A stretch of 43,546 nt of DNA, taken from positions 1 to 43,546 of the forward strand of contig NZ_ATVC01000014.1 of NCBI RefSeq assembly GCF_000420525.1. The letters run 5' to 3'. Shown here piece by piece: positions 15,436 through 23,986 of this stretch. Position numbers and translations under genes: made by a program. The notes beneath the pieces were generated by a model. It saw only the letters and a program-made list of their open reading frames with translations. It did no database searches and had not been told where the DNA came from. The stretch comes from Aquaspirillum serpens DSM 68 (GTDB taxonomy: Bacteria; Pseudomonadota; Gammaproteobacteria; Burkholderiales; Aquaspirillaceae). Positions within the stretch are counted from its first letter, which is position 1; every line of letters starts with the position of its first letter.

Positions 15436-17100
15436 ATGGCGGCAATCAAATACCCCAAAAATCACGATCTGCGTGAGCTGGTGCATTTTTCGGCAGAGAC
15501 TGGCCATATTTGGCTGGCAGAAAGCCGCATGTTGATGCTGCATGTGGCCGCAATGGCGGTATTGCGGCGAGAGATCATCAGCTTGGTTGGGCTAGAACAT
15601 GCGCGCAATTTACTCACCCGTGTCGGCTATGTCTCAGGGATGAATGACGCGGAAATTGCCCGCAAGATACGCGGCAATGGCGACAAGATCGACGCTTTTG
15701 TCGTCGGCCCACAGCTACACATGCTGGAAGGAAGCGTGCAAGTAACGCCGGTCAAAGTTGAGTTTGATATGGCACAGGGGGAGTTTTACGGCGAGTTTTT
15801 ATGGAAAGACTCGTGGGAATCGGATAGCCACGTCAAAGAATTTGGCCATACCGACCACCCAGTGTGCTGGATGCAAATTGGCTATGCCTCTGGTTATACC
15901 TCGGCTTTTATGGGGCAGTTTATTCTGTTCAAAGAAGTGGAATGCGCCGCCAGCGGCAAACCCCACTGTCGCATCATCGGCAAACCCTTACAAGAATGGG
16001 AAGATGCCGACGATTACCGCCATTTTTTCGCACAAGATTCGATTTTGTCGCAATTACTTGAACTGCAAAAACAAGTCGATTGTTTACGACAAACCATCAG
16101 CCGCACCCCACCCTGTGATGGCATGATTGGCAGTTCTGAACGCTTTCGCCATGCCTGCCATCTGATTCAACGCGCCGCCGCCAGCCAAGTCACGGTGTTA
16201 TTACAAGGTGAAACCGGCGTGGGCAAAGAACGCTTTGCCCGCTTATTACACAAACAAAGTGGGCGCCGAGATAAACCTTTTATCGCCGTCAATTGTGCTG
16301 CCATCCCAGAAAATCTGATTGAAGCCGAACTGTTTGGCGTTGAAAAAGGCGCTTATACCGGCGCGCAACAAACACGGATGGGCCGGTTTGAACGTGCCGA
16401 CGGTGGCACCTTATTTTTAGATGAAGTCGGTGAATTGCCACTGGCGGCACAGGCAAAGTTATTGCGAGTGTTGCAAGAAGGCGAGATTGAACGGCTGGGC
16501 GATCATAAAGTGCGCAAGGTCAATGTCCGTTTAGTTACCGCCACCCACGTTGACCTCAAACAAGCCGTCAGCGAAGGCCGTTTCCGCGCTGATTTGTACT
16601 ACCGAATTCATGTCTATCCGGTGCATATCCCCCCGCTACGCGAACGGCAAAGCGATATTCCGCTGTTGGTCAATGCAATGTTGGAACGGTTGAGCGTGTT
16701 ACATGAAAAACCAACCGCAGGTATTACCGACCGCGCACTGGCAGCTTTATTACAATATCCGTGGCCGGGTAATGTGCGTGAGTTGGAGAACACCATTGAA
16801 CTGGGTTTGATTTTGGCCGAGCCAGGGGGCTTGATTGAGGTCAACCATCTGTTCCCACAACAGCAGGCGATGAACAATACCGGCCTCGACCAAGGCGGCC
16901 ACTTACAAGCCGCCACACCGACAGCAGAACATGATTTATATGAGCAGATGTTAAACAGTGGGCTGAGTTTTGATGATATTGAGCGCAACTTTTTGAATCA
17001 TGCGGTCAAAAAAGCCGATGGCAATTTATCGCGGGCAGCACGGATGTTGGGCATTACGCGGCCACAATTGGCCTATCGCTTAAAAAAGACCAGCGCCTAG
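15436..17100 (+). CDS. dmpR: DmpR/XylR-type sigma-54-dependent activator of phenol catabolism
   Basis: 554 residues. An N-terminal XylR_N/V4R sensory domain (about 10-200) includes Cys144, Cys170 and Cys178 in the V4R zinc region. A linker (about 200-225) leads to an AAA+ domain with Walker A GETGVGKE (258-265), the sigma-54 contact loop GAYTGA (305-310, Tyr for the usual Phe) and Walker B GTLFLDE (324-330). A Fis-type helix-turn-helix is at the end (LSRAARMLGITRPQLAYRL). Phenols are expected to bind the sensor directly and relieve repression of the ATPase. It is divergent from dmpK, with GAGGAGAG before the ATG. Confidence 0.94.
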   Translation: MAAIKYPKNHDLRELVHFSAETGHIWLAESRMLMLHVAAMAVLRREIISLVGLEHARNLLTRVGYVSGMNDAEIARKIRGNGDKIDAFVVGPQLHMLEGSVQVTPVKVEFDMAQGEFYGEFLWKDSWESDSHVKEFGHTDHPVCWMQIGYASGYTSAFMGQFILFKEVECAASGKPHCRIIGKPLQEWEDADDYRHFFAQDSILSQLLELQKQVDCLRQTISRTPPCDGMIGSSERFRHACHLIQRAAASQVTVLLQGETGVGKERFARLLHKQSGRRDKPFIAVNCAAIPENLIEAELFGVEKGAYTGAQQTRMGRFERADGGTLFLDEVGELPLAAQAKLLRVLQEGEIERLGDHKVRKVNVRLVTATHVDLKQAVSEGRFRADLYYRIHVYPVHIPPLRERQSDIPLLVNAMLERLSVLHEKPTAGITDRALAALLQYPWPGNVRELENTIELGLILAEPGGLIEVNHLFPQQQAMNNTGLDQGGHLQAATPTAEHDLYEQMLNSGLSFDDIERNFLNHAVKKADGNLSRAARMLGITRPQLAYRLKKTSA

Positions 17101-17175
17101 ACAACTCGACATAGCAAAAATCAGCGCCAATCTGTCAGAATACTGGCCTTCATTTGCTGGATTGAGCTGTTGTTC

Positions 17176-17733
17176 ATGTCACGTCTTCCTCCTGCGGCAT
17201 ACCTACGTCGGGCCCAACATCATTTGCGCCAAGCCGGCGTAATTGCCTATGCCACTGAATCGTGTTTTGGCCTCGGTTGCCATCCGTTATCCGCGAAAGG
17301 GTTAAAGCGCGTCATTGCTTATAAAGGTCGGCCCAATCACAAGGGAATGATTGTGGTTGCTGCCTCGTTGGCACAGTTGCGGCCCTTACTCGCGCCGTTA
17401 TCAGCAGAAGCAGAAGCGATGTGTCAACGCTATTGGCCTGGGCCGTACACCTTGCTGTTGCCAGCGGCTAAGCGAGTGTTGCCGCTGTTACGGGGACGCC
17501 ATCGCACCTTAGCCGTTCGCGTAACGGCACACCCGTTTACCCAACGCCTGTGCCAAGCCCTTGGGCCCTTGGTTTCCACCTCGGCCAATCGTGCCGGACA
17601 ACGCTCGCTGCGTTCGGCAGCCGCCTGCCAACGGCAATTTGGGAAACAAGTCCTCACGCTCCCCGGTCAGATCGGCAAACGGCGTAAACCTTCAACCATT
17701 ATTGATGTCCAAACTGGGCGTGTGTTGCGCTAA
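17176..17733 (+). CDS. tsaC: Threonylcarbamoyl-AMP synthase (TsaC/YrdC family)
   Basis: 185 residues from the ATG at 17176; a TTG two codons earlier is less likely. The YrdC/Sua5 fold is shown by GVIAYATESCFGLGCHP near 22-38, the nucleotide-binding KGRPNHKGMIVV near 53-64, YWPGPYTLLLP near 90-100, and PLVSTSANRAG near 131-141. It makes threonylcarbamoyl-AMP for the t6A37 modification of ANN-decoding tRNAs. The size matches the short TsaC form without the Sua5 extension. tolQ follows 47 bases later. Confidence 0.9.
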   Translation: MSRLPPAAYLRRAQHHLRQAGVIAYATESCFGLGCHPLSAKGLKRVIAYKGRPNHKGMIVVAASLAQLRPLLAPLSAEAEAMCQRYWPGPYTLLLPAAKRVLPLLRGRHRTLAVRVTAHPFTQRLCQALGPLVSTSANRAGQRSLRSAAACQRQFGKQVLTLPGQIGKRRKPSTIIDVQTGRVLR

Positions 17734-17780
17734 TTTTGCCCCCATATAGGCGGCTTTGTTGTCGCAGAGAAAGGATTACT

Positions 17781-18476
17781 GTGGAATCTGCTCCGCAATC
17801 GTTGTCTGTTGTGCAGTTAATACTCGATGCCACCTTGCCGGTGCAGTTCATCATGGCGTTGTTGGTATTACTGTCGATTATTTCGTGGATGCATATTTTT
17901 AATAAGTGGCGCAGCCTTGGTAAAGCCAATCGCCATGTCGAGAATTTCGAGCGGCTGTTTTGGTCGGGTACTGATCTCAACACCATTTACCAGCGTGTTG
18001 CCACCGAGCCAGACAGTGTTGGCACGGAAAAAATCTTTGCTGCTGGGTTTGGTGAATTTATGAAACTGCGGCGACAACCAGGGGGAGAATTGTCTGACAT
18101 CATGGATGGCACCCGCCGCGCCATGAAAGCAGCGGCACAGCGTGAAATTGACGAACTCGACCGCCATACCGCTTTTTTAGCCACCGTCGGTTCAATCAGC
18201 CCTTATATCGGTCTGTTGGGAACGGTGTGGGGGATTATGCATGCCTTTATTGGCTTGGGTAATGCCGGCACTGCGACCCTCGCCACCGTCGCACCAGGGA
18301 TTGCCGAAGCCTTGATTGCCACGGCAATTGGTCTGTTTGCGGCAATTCCGGCGGTGATTGGTTACAACCGTTTTTCGCATGAGGTTGACCGCCTCGCCCT
18401 GCGTTTTGACACCTTTATGGAAGAGTTTTCCAACATCCTGCAACGCCAAGCCTCACGGATGCCTTTGAGTAATTAG
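17781..18476 (+). CDS. tolQ: TolQ-type inner-membrane protein of the Tol-Pal motor
   Basis: 231 residues if started at the GTG at 17781, which has AGAAAGGA upstream; the earlier start at 17736 abuts tsaC. Three membrane spans are visible, at about 18-40, 135-157 and 170-193. The MotA/TolQ/ExbB signature is AFLATVGSISPYIGLLGTVWGIMHAF, followed by GIAEALIATAIGLFAAIPAVIGYN. TolQ and TolR form a proton-driven stator for outer-membrane invagination. No tolR, tolA, tolB or pal follows: a hairpin and a higBA module come next. ExbB is a less likely alternative, judged by length and the start. Confidence 0.85.
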   Translation: MESAPQSLSVVQLILDATLPVQFIMALLVLLSIISWMHIFNKWRSLGKANRHVENFERLFWSGTDLNTIYQRVATEPDSVGTEKIFAAGFGEFMKLRRQPGGELSDIMDGTRRAMKAAAQREIDELDRHTAFLATVGSISPYIGLLGTVWGIMHAFIGLGNAGTATLATVAPGIAEALIATAIGLFAAIPAVIGYNRFSHEVDRLALRFDTFMEEFSNILQRQASRMPLSN

Positions 18477-18494
18477 TGCAATTTTACCGATGTA

Positions 18495-18516
18495 GTGGGC
18501 ACAGAAACGTGCCCAC
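18495..18516. terminator. Hairpin between tolQ and higA
   Basis: GTGGGCAC-agaaac-GTGCCCAC is a perfect 8-bp stem with a 6-base loop in the gap between the convergent tolQ and higA. It lacks a T-run on either strand, so it is a weak or factor-assisted terminator at best, or an mRNA 3'-end protector. Confidence 0.5.
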
Positions 18517-18525
18517 TCTAGCGGG

Positions 18526-18816
18526 CTACTGAGCTAGGTGCTTGAGTCGCTCAACACGAGGCCGCTGTTTGTTGTGCTGCGCCTGCCACAAATCATACGT
18601 TGCCTGCATACGCAGCCACATTTGCGCATTGATGCCCAACCAATCCTGCAAACGTAAGGCCATGTCTGCACTGATAGAGGCATGACCATTGAGAATGCGC
18701 GACAACGTGGCCCGCGTCACGCCAAGTTGCTTTGCCGCTGCCGTGATAGTTACTTCAGCCGGCCAGCCTTCCTTTAACACTTCGCCGGGGTGAGCTGGAT
18801 TGTGCATGCCATTCAT
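18526..18816 (-). CDS. higA: HigA-type antitoxin (XRE family)
   Basis: 96 residues from the ATG at 18816, with AGGAGA upstream. It begins [18 protein letters not shown], the hallmark of the HigA/VapI family, followed by a helix-turn-helix ([26 protein letters not shown]) and the family ending [25 protein letters not shown]. It neutralises the HigB toxin encoded just upstream and probably represses the operon. The toxin-first order is normal for higBA. Confidence 0.92.
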   Translation of the reverse strand: MNGMHNPAHPGEVLKEGWPAEVTITAAAKQLGVTRATLSRILNGHASISADMALRLQDWLGINAQMWLRMQATYDLWQAQHNKQRPRVERLKHLAQ

Positions 18817-18826
18817 TGTCACTCTC

Positions 18827-19105
18827 CTAGTGGTAGTCTAGATAATCAACTAACTCTGCATCTTCGCCATGGAATTGGAAGATTAAGCGCCAGTTACCGT
18901 TAACAGTGATAGCCCAAAAACCAGATAGATCTCCCGTCAGAGGATGCAGACGCCAAGCCGGAAAATTCATATCTTCCGCGCAGGCAGCCGAATCCAGCGC
19001 AGTCAGTTGTGCGTGAAGTCGATTAGCATGGTGAGGCTGGATACCGGCCTTGCTGCCTCTGCGATAGAAGGCTTCAAGTCCTTTGTGACGGAAACTTCGA
19101 ATCAT
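18827..19105 (-). CDS. higB: HigB/RelE-type mRNA interferase toxin
   Basis: 92 residues from the ATG at 19105. Upstream in-frame starts lie in AT-rich promoter sequence and add a non-family tail. [22 protein letters not shown] is the typical HigB start, and [23 protein letters not shown] with the ending VDYLDYH is the RelE-superfamily core. Members cut mRNA on the ribosome. The stop is 10 bases before the higA ATG. Confidence 0.92.
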   Translation of the reverse strand: MIRSFRHKGLEAFYRRGSKAGIQPHHANRLHAQLTALDSAACAEDMNFPAWRLHPLTGDLSGFWAITVNGNWRLIFQFHGEDAELVDYLDYH

Positions 19106-19113
19106 GCACCATT

Positions 19114-19130
19114 GTATAGCCTTGATATAC
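19114..19130 (-). promoter_or_regulatory. Palindrome at the higBA promoter, probable HigA operator
   Basis: GTATA-gccttga-TATAC is a perfect 5+5 inverted repeat starting 9 bases before the higB ATG. The minus-strand TATAC half could double as the -10 box. HigA proteins usually bind palindromes over their own promoter. The remaining stretch to 19372 is AT-rich promoter sequence without a gene. Confidence 0.4.
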
Positions 19131-19372
19131 GAACTACAACAATGCAGACCCCCACCCAGTTCAGAATAAGACGGTATCTTAATGGATGTTGTCGTTTGTC
19201 TTTTTGGGAAAGAAAATTTTTTTAGCAGGAAATGTGTTTTTGCTATTTCACGCATTTGCAACTTGGGCATAAAATGAAACCACGATGAAGTTAGCAAACT
19301 GCTCACAAGCTTCATCATGATGGACCCGCACCCATAAGCGGCTAATCACAATAATGCGTGGAGATTGAACTG

Positions 19373-19975
19373 ATGGACACTAACTACTCCCCCCTGCCCT
19401 CCATCTCGCTGCCAGCGGGAACGGTTTTGCTGTCGCTGGCGCAACGTCCGCGCCGTTCGGTCACGATGGAAAGCCCAGCCGTCGAGGTAATGACCGATTT
19501 GCGAGTACTCGATCCCGTGACAGTTGACGATGATGCTTCAGTTGAAGATGCACACCGTCTGATGGTGGGTCGTGCCATTCGTTTGTTGTTTGTGATTGAC
19601 GAAAACAGCAACTTGGTTGGTTTGGTCACCGCTAAAGATATTTTGGGTGAGCGTCCGATGCAGCGCATCCACGAACAAGGCCGCCGCCATAGTGAAATTT
19701 TAGTGCGTGATGTGATGACACCGCGTGCTGAATTGGAATCGCTGATTTTGCGTGATGTCGAACATGCCAACGTCGGCCAGCTGATTGCTACCATGAAACG
19801 CTATGGCCGCCAACACGCGCTGGTGATCGAGAAAAACGCTGATACCGGCCACCACGAAATTTGCGGTTTGTTCTCCACCTCGCAAATTGCCCGCCGTTTG
19901 GGGATTTCGCTGAATTTTGTCCGAGTGCCGAGCAGTTTTTCTGAGATTCAACACACACTGTTGCACGAAGATTGA
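19373..19975 (+). CDS. Two-CBS-domain protein
   Basis: 200 residues from the ATG at 19373 (GGAG nine bases upstream); a GTG at 19358 is the alternative start. The first CBS motif spans about 40-95 (VMTDLRVLDPVTVDDDASVEDAHRLM...LLFVIDENSNLVGLVTAKDILG). The second spans about 112-180 (VRDVMTPRAELESL...RRLGISL). CBS pairs usually bind adenine nucleotides and regulate a partner. There is no other catalytic domain, so it is a stand-alone sensor of unknown partner. A strong bidirectional terminator follows. Confidence 0.75.
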   Translation: MDTNYSPLPSISLPAGTVLLSLAQRPRRSVTMESPAVEVMTDLRVLDPVTVDDDASVEDAHRLMVGRAIRLLFVIDENSNLVGLVTAKDILGERPMQRIHEQGRRHSEILVRDVMTPRAELESLILRDVEHANVGQLIATMKRYGRQHALVIEKNADTGHHEICGLFSTSQIARRLGISLNFVRVPSSFSEIQHTLLHED

Positions 19976-19994
19976 TTTGTCTTGCCCACAAGAA

Positions 19995-20035
19995 GCAACA
20001 AAAAAGCCAGTCTGTACGACTGGCTTTTTTGTTGC
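19995..20035. terminator. Bidirectional terminator between the CBS gene and yjdM
   Basis: A perfect 17-bp stem, GCAACAAAAAAGCCAGT and its complement, surrounds the loop CTGTACG. A-runs and T-runs on the two sides serve both convergent genes. Confidence 0.9.
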
Positions 20036-20041
20036 TGTCGC

Positions 20042-20383
20042 TTAAGCCAGCTTCTTCACAAACTCTGACTTTAACTTCATCGCGCCAATACCGTCAATTT
20101 TACAGTCGATATCGTGATCACCTTCGACCAAGCGGATGTTTTTCACTTTGGTGCCAATTTTCACCACCAATGAAGAGCCTTTGACTTTCAAATCCTTAAT
20201 CACCGTTACGCTATCCCCATCCTGCAACAGCGTCCCGTTGGCATCACGAATCACACGCTGTTGCTCTTCCACCACAGCGGCTTGTTGTGGCCATTCGTGG
20301 GCACACTCAGGGCAAACATACATCGCGCCATCTTCATAGGTGTAGACAGATTGACATTGTGGACAGGCAGGCAGTGAACTCAT
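20042..20383 (-). CDS. yjdM: YjdM/PhnA-family zinc-ribbon protein
   Basis: 113 residues from the ATG at 20383. The N-terminal zinc ribbon has CPQC (residues 7-10) and CPEC (about 24-27), and the SH3-like C-terminal domain includes [25 protein letters not shown]. The length and sequence match the E. coli YjdM type, historically called PhnA, whose own function is unclear. It is monocistronic, closed by the shared terminator. Confidence 0.88.
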   Translation of the reverse strand: MSSLPACPQCQSVYTYEDGAMYVCPECAHEWPQQAAVVEEQQRVIRDANGTLLQDGDSVTVIKDLKVKGSSLVVKIGTKVKNIRLVEGDHDIDCKIDGIGAMKLKSEFVKKLA

Positions 20384-20522
20384 CACATACTTTCAAGAAA
20401 AAATTGAAAAGACAATTTTATATTTTTATGCACAAATTTGATAGCAGCCCTGCTATTTTTGTTAAGGTCAGTTTGAAAGATATCCTTTACCATAAAAATG
20501 GGTTCTTTTATCTGAAAAAATC

Positions 20523-21761
20523 ATGAACAAAAAATATCTATCACAATTTGCACAAGAGATTTTATTGTACTCAGGCCAATTTGCTTTGTTCTATATTATC
20601 ATGCAAATTATTCTGCAAAAATCGCTATTTTTTAGCAGCCTCGATCATACGCTATTAGTGCTGGCACTGGTGATTCAAACTCACTGCATTATTAGTTTCG
20701 GCCAAACTTCAATGGCTCGTTTTTTCTGTTCATTGATTGCCCCCGCTATCTATAGCGTGGGAGAAATAAGAGAGGGATTCGACCATATCCTGAATGCCGC
20801 TCATATTGGGTTTTGGATTTATGCTGCTGTATCTTGTTTTTTCTATCATCTTAAACAACATCCAAACTCAATGATTACTCAGTTCTCTGAAGTAGCAACA
20901 GTATTGCTGAATGTGAGCATCTTTATTTTTCTGTATTTTTATCTTGATTTGTTCAAAGACCTACGCGATCAATCTGCACTTACCATTGATAATATTTTTT
21001 CTTATACAACCGATTTTTTCTCTGATATTACCCATCACTTTATTATGATCGGTGGTTTTATTTTGGCGATGACAGTAGCACTTGGGCGGCTGGAAATTTT
21101 GCGGTTGAAAAATCGGATTTTTCAGCTGTTTGGGACTTATGTTGACCAAAACATCCGCAACCGTATTTTGCAAGAAGACGTTGTCGCCACAGATATGTCA
21201 CTTTGTATTTTATTTTCTGATATTAAAAATTTCACACATCTATGTGAAAATTCAAGCGCAATTGATGTGACTAAAATGCTAAACATTTATTTTGAGCATT
21301 GGCATCGAGTTGTGTCGAAACATAATGGCGTGGTGGATAAATATATTGGCGATGCGATCATGGTGATTTTCGGTTTAGAAGGCGAAGCACGGGCCTGTGA
21401 ATCGGCAGTCGCCGCCGCCTTAGATTTTGAACAGCAATGGCCGATTTTGCTACAGCAATTACAAGCAGAAAAATTACCCACCCCAGAAGGGTTTGGTGTT
21501 GGCTGTCATTTCGGCAAAGTGATTTTGGGAGATATTGGCAGCCAAGAAAGGAAAAACCATACCGTGATTGGGGATACCGTTAACATTGCCGCCCGTATCG
21601 AAAGCACGACACGCGAAGAGGATTGTGTATTAGCCGTGTCAGCAAATGTGATACAACGTCTTCCACCGGCCTACCGTCAGTTGTTCCAAGCGAGTGCCAA
21701 ATTGACGGTTTTACACGGCAAAACCACACCGACGGCGCTTTTTTTCAAAAAATCATCTTAA
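20523..21761 (+). CDS. Membrane-bound class III adenylate cyclase
   Basis: 412 residues. About five or six hydrophobic segments fill residues 12-185, and the catalytic domain starts near 222. Metal aspartates are Asp233 (FSDIKNFT) and Asp277 (YIGDAIMV). The adenine-selecting Lys273 and Asp351 (VIGDTVN) and the transition-state Asn354 and Arg358 are present, so ATP rather than GTP is the likely substrate. The membrane half is markedly AT-rich compared with its neighbours and resembles no sensor domain I can name. The HIT gene follows 19 bases later and may be cotranscribed. Confidence 0.85.
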   Translation: MNKKYLSQFAQEILLYSGQFALFYIIMQIILQKSLFFSSLDHTLLVLALVIQTHCIISFGQTSMARFFCSLIAPAIYSVGEIREGFDHILNAAHIGFWIYAAVSCFFYHLKQHPNSMITQFSEVATVLLNVSIFIFLYFYLDLFKDLRDQSALTIDNIFSYTTDFFSDITHHFIMIGGFILAMTVALGRLEILRLKNRIFQLFGTYVDQNIRNRILQEDVVATDMSLCILFSDIKNFTHLCENSSAIDVTKMLNIYFEHWHRVVSKHNGVVDKYIGDAIMVIFGLEGEARACESAVAAALDFEQQWPILLQQLQAEKLPTPEGFGVGCHFGKVILGDIGSQERKNHTVIGDTVNIAARIESTTREEDCVLAVSANVIQRLPPAYRQLFQASAKLTVLHGKTTPTALFFKKSS

Positions 21762-21780
21762 ACCAAGCAAAGGAAACACC

Positions 21781-22227
21781 ATGCCGATGTTTATCGATAC
21801 CTCGCCGGCTGGCGAATGTATTTTTTGTCGTCTAATTGCGGGTGAAATTCCGGCGGCGGTGGTGTATGAAGATGACCAAACCATCGCCTTTATGGACATC
21901 GGCCAAGTGAACCCAGGGCATGTGTTGGTTGCCAGCAAACGCCATGCCGCTAATTTGTTTGAATTGACAGCCGATGAAGCCGCAGCAGTGATGCGCACTG
22001 TCCATCATGTCGCACAGGCGGTGCAAGAGACTTTTCAACCGCCCGGGCTCACGCTATTCCAAGCTAACGGCAAAGCCGGCGACCAAACCGTGTTCCATTT
22101 TCATATCCACATCTTGCCGCGTCATGTCGATGATGGTGTGGCGTTGAGCTGGCCACGCAAAGAGCCGCCTAGTGAGTTGTTGCATCAATACGCAACACAG
22201 ATTAAAAATGCACTCGCCAATCGCTGA
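21781..22227 (+). CDS. HIT-family nucleotide hydrolase/transferase
   Basis: 148 residues. The histidine triad is HFHIHILPR near residues 116-124, with the N-terminal CIFC pair and NPGHVLVASKRH typical of HinT/HIT enzymes that split nucleoside phosphoramidates or dinucleotides. AAAGGAA precedes the ATG. It lies immediately after the adenylate cyclase. The exact substrate is not predictable. Confidence 0.88.
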   Translation: MPMFIDTSPAGECIFCRLIAGEIPAAVVYEDDQTIAFMDIGQVNPGHVLVASKRHAANLFELTADEAAAVMRTVHHVAQAVQETFQPPGLTLFQANGKAGDQTVFHFHIHILPRHVDDGVALSWPRKEPPSELLHQYATQIKNALANR

Positions 22228-22312
22228 CATAACACAAATTCGTTATCCGGCAGAATGTGGCACACTCTTGCGCTTGTTCCTAACACGATCTGCTTAAAGG
22301 GAGATCCCCCGT

Positions 22313-22860
22313 ATGCTGGTACAGCCCTACTATCAATTTCAACAAGACTTGCATAGCAAAGGCATTATCTTTTCTTTTACCGGCTATGTCTCGGAAGGGA
22401 TTTTGTATGCCTTGGGCGAAGCGTTGAAACAAAAAATGGCACTCGATGAAACCGATGCCAATGTGACACGCAAAGTATTTTCGATTTTTGTTGAACAAGT
22501 GCAAAACATCATTCGCTACTCTGCCGACCGTGTCGAAGGCGAAGTGGGGAAAAAAGTCGAACTCAGCTCGGGCATGATTGCCGTTGGCCGTGAAAACAAT
22601 CGCTTCTTTGTGGTGTGCGGCAATATCGTCAGTCAAGACGATGTCACCGCGCTGCGTGATCGTTTACAATGTCGCAGATGGATAAAGACGCCCTCAAAGC
22701 CTATTACAAAGAAAAACTACGCGAGCCAGCCGAAGAACAAAGCCGAGGCGGTAGCATTGGTCTGATTGAAATTGCCCGCCGCGCCAGTGAGCCTATCCAA
22801 TTCGATTTTATGGATCTCGACAACCAAGCAGCTTTCTTTTGCTTGAAAGCTTATATCTGA
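22313..22860 (+). pseudogene. siaB: SiaB-family protein kinase (DUF6272), interrupted by a one-base frameshift
   Basis: The first frame (from the ATG at 22313, with AAAGGGAGA upstream) carries the family N-terminus: YYQFQQDLHSKGIIFSFTGY, VTRKVFSIFVEQVQNIIRYS and FFVVCGNIVS. Near 22668 the family sequence moves to the -1 frame, which supplies MDKDALKAYYKEKL and SIGLIEIARRASEPIQFDF and ends LKAYI at 22860. Adding one A to the AA at 22668-22669 restores a continuous 182-residue protein, the normal SiaB size. There is no good slippery heptamer. It is therefore a recent deletion or a read error. SiaB kinases phosphorylate SiaC. Confidence 0.8.
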
Positions 22861-22864
22861 CGTG

Positions 22865-23977
22865 ATGGTGACAAAACGATTGATGCGATGGATTCGGCCC
22901 TCGGCATGGCTGTTGGCGTTGTGGATGGCAATGCCGGCAGCGGCACAAATCAAAATCGCCGTGGTGGGCCCGATGAGTGGCGAACATGCGTCAATGGGAG
23001 AACAACTGCGGCGTGGCGCACAAGCGGCGGTGGACGAAATCAATACCCAAGGTGGACTGTTGGGGCAGCGGCTTGAATTGTTAGTGCGTGATGATGTCTG
23101 TGACGAGAAAAAAGCGGCCACTATTGCCAAAGAACTGAGTGAGGCGGGGGTAGTCTTTGTGGATGGCCATCTGTGTTCTGGCGCCTCGATTGCTGCTTCG
23201 ACGATTTATCACCAACACGGCATTATCCAAATCACCCCCGCTTCGACCAATCCCGAGTTCACCAACCGCAAATTGCCCAATGTGTTCCGCACCTGTGGGC
23301 GCGATGATATGCAGGGGTTTGTCGCAGCAGACTATATTGTCCGCAACCATAAAAATAAACCGGTGGCAATTTTGCATGACAGCACAGTCTATAGCGCCGG
23401 CTTTGCTCGTATGACGCAACACCACCTCAATAAAGCCGGTTTACAACAGCGTTTTGTTGCCAAAATTGAAAAAGGGCAAACCGATTTCAGCGCGATTTTG
23501 AACCGGATGCAAACAGAAAAAATCCGCTTTGTGGTGTTTGCCAGTTATGGCAACGAAGCGGCGGCATTTTTGCGGCAGGCACGCGAATACAAGCTCAAGT
23601 TTCGTATGTTGGGCGGTGATGCGTTGATGAATAAGGCGTTTATTGAACAAGCTGGGCGTTTAGCCGATGGCGTGTTGATTACTTTCCCACCCGATCCTTC
23701 ACACGATCGCCGAAATCAAGCCCTGACCAAACGTTATCTTGCTCAAGGCTATCGACCCGAAGCGTTTACTTTTTATAGCTATGCCACCGTACAAATTTGG
23801 AGTCAGGCAGTGAAAGCCAGCCAAAGTACGGCAATGCCAGCTGTCGCCAAGACCTTAAAAAGCCGCGAGTTTGATTCGGTCTTAGGCAAAGTCAGTTTTA
23901 ATCAACATGGCGATATTTCCGAGCCCGGTTTTGTGATGTATGCGTTTAACCGTGGCGAAATTGATTATCTGGATTAA
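22865..23977 (+). CDS. Periplasmic substrate-binding protein, LivJ/LivK type, inside the Sia-like operon
   Basis: About 370 residues starting at the ATG at 22865, right after the siaB stop. The signal peptide ends near AAAQ-IKIAVVGPMSG. The rest is a type I periplasmic binding fold: GEQLRRGAQAAVDEINTQGGLLGQ, ITPASTNPEFTN, and RTCGRDDMQGFVAADYI. Relatives feed branched-chain amino acid or amide ABC importers, but no permease or ATPase gene is nearby. Its position between siaB and the membrane phosphatase suggests that it senses a ligand and signals to the phosphatase; this is inference. Confidence 0.85.
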   Translation: MVTKRLMRWIRPSAWLLALWMAMPAAAQIKIAVVGPMSGEHASMGEQLRRGAQAAVDEINTQGGLLGQRLELLVRDDVCDEKKAATIAKELSEAGVVFVDGHLCSGASIAASTIYHQHGIIQITPASTNPEFTNRKLPNVFRTCGRDDMQGFVAADYIVRNHKNKPVAILHDSTVYSAGFARMTQHHLNKAGLQQRFVAKIEKGQTDFSAILNRMQTEKIRFVVFASYGNEAAAFLRQAREYKLKFRMLGGDALMNKAFIEQAGRLADGVLITFPPDPSHDRRNQALTKRYLAQGYRPEAFTFYSYATVQIWSQAVKASQSTAMPAVAKTLKSREFDSVLGKVSFNQHGDISEPGFVMYAFNRGEIDYLD

Positions 23978-23986
23978 GTCGCGACC

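Noticed and set aside
22660-22675. Programmed -1 frameshift in siaB
   Set aside because: The local CGTTTACAATG does not form an XXXYYYZ slippery heptamer and I saw no strong downstream structure; a one-base deletion explains it better.
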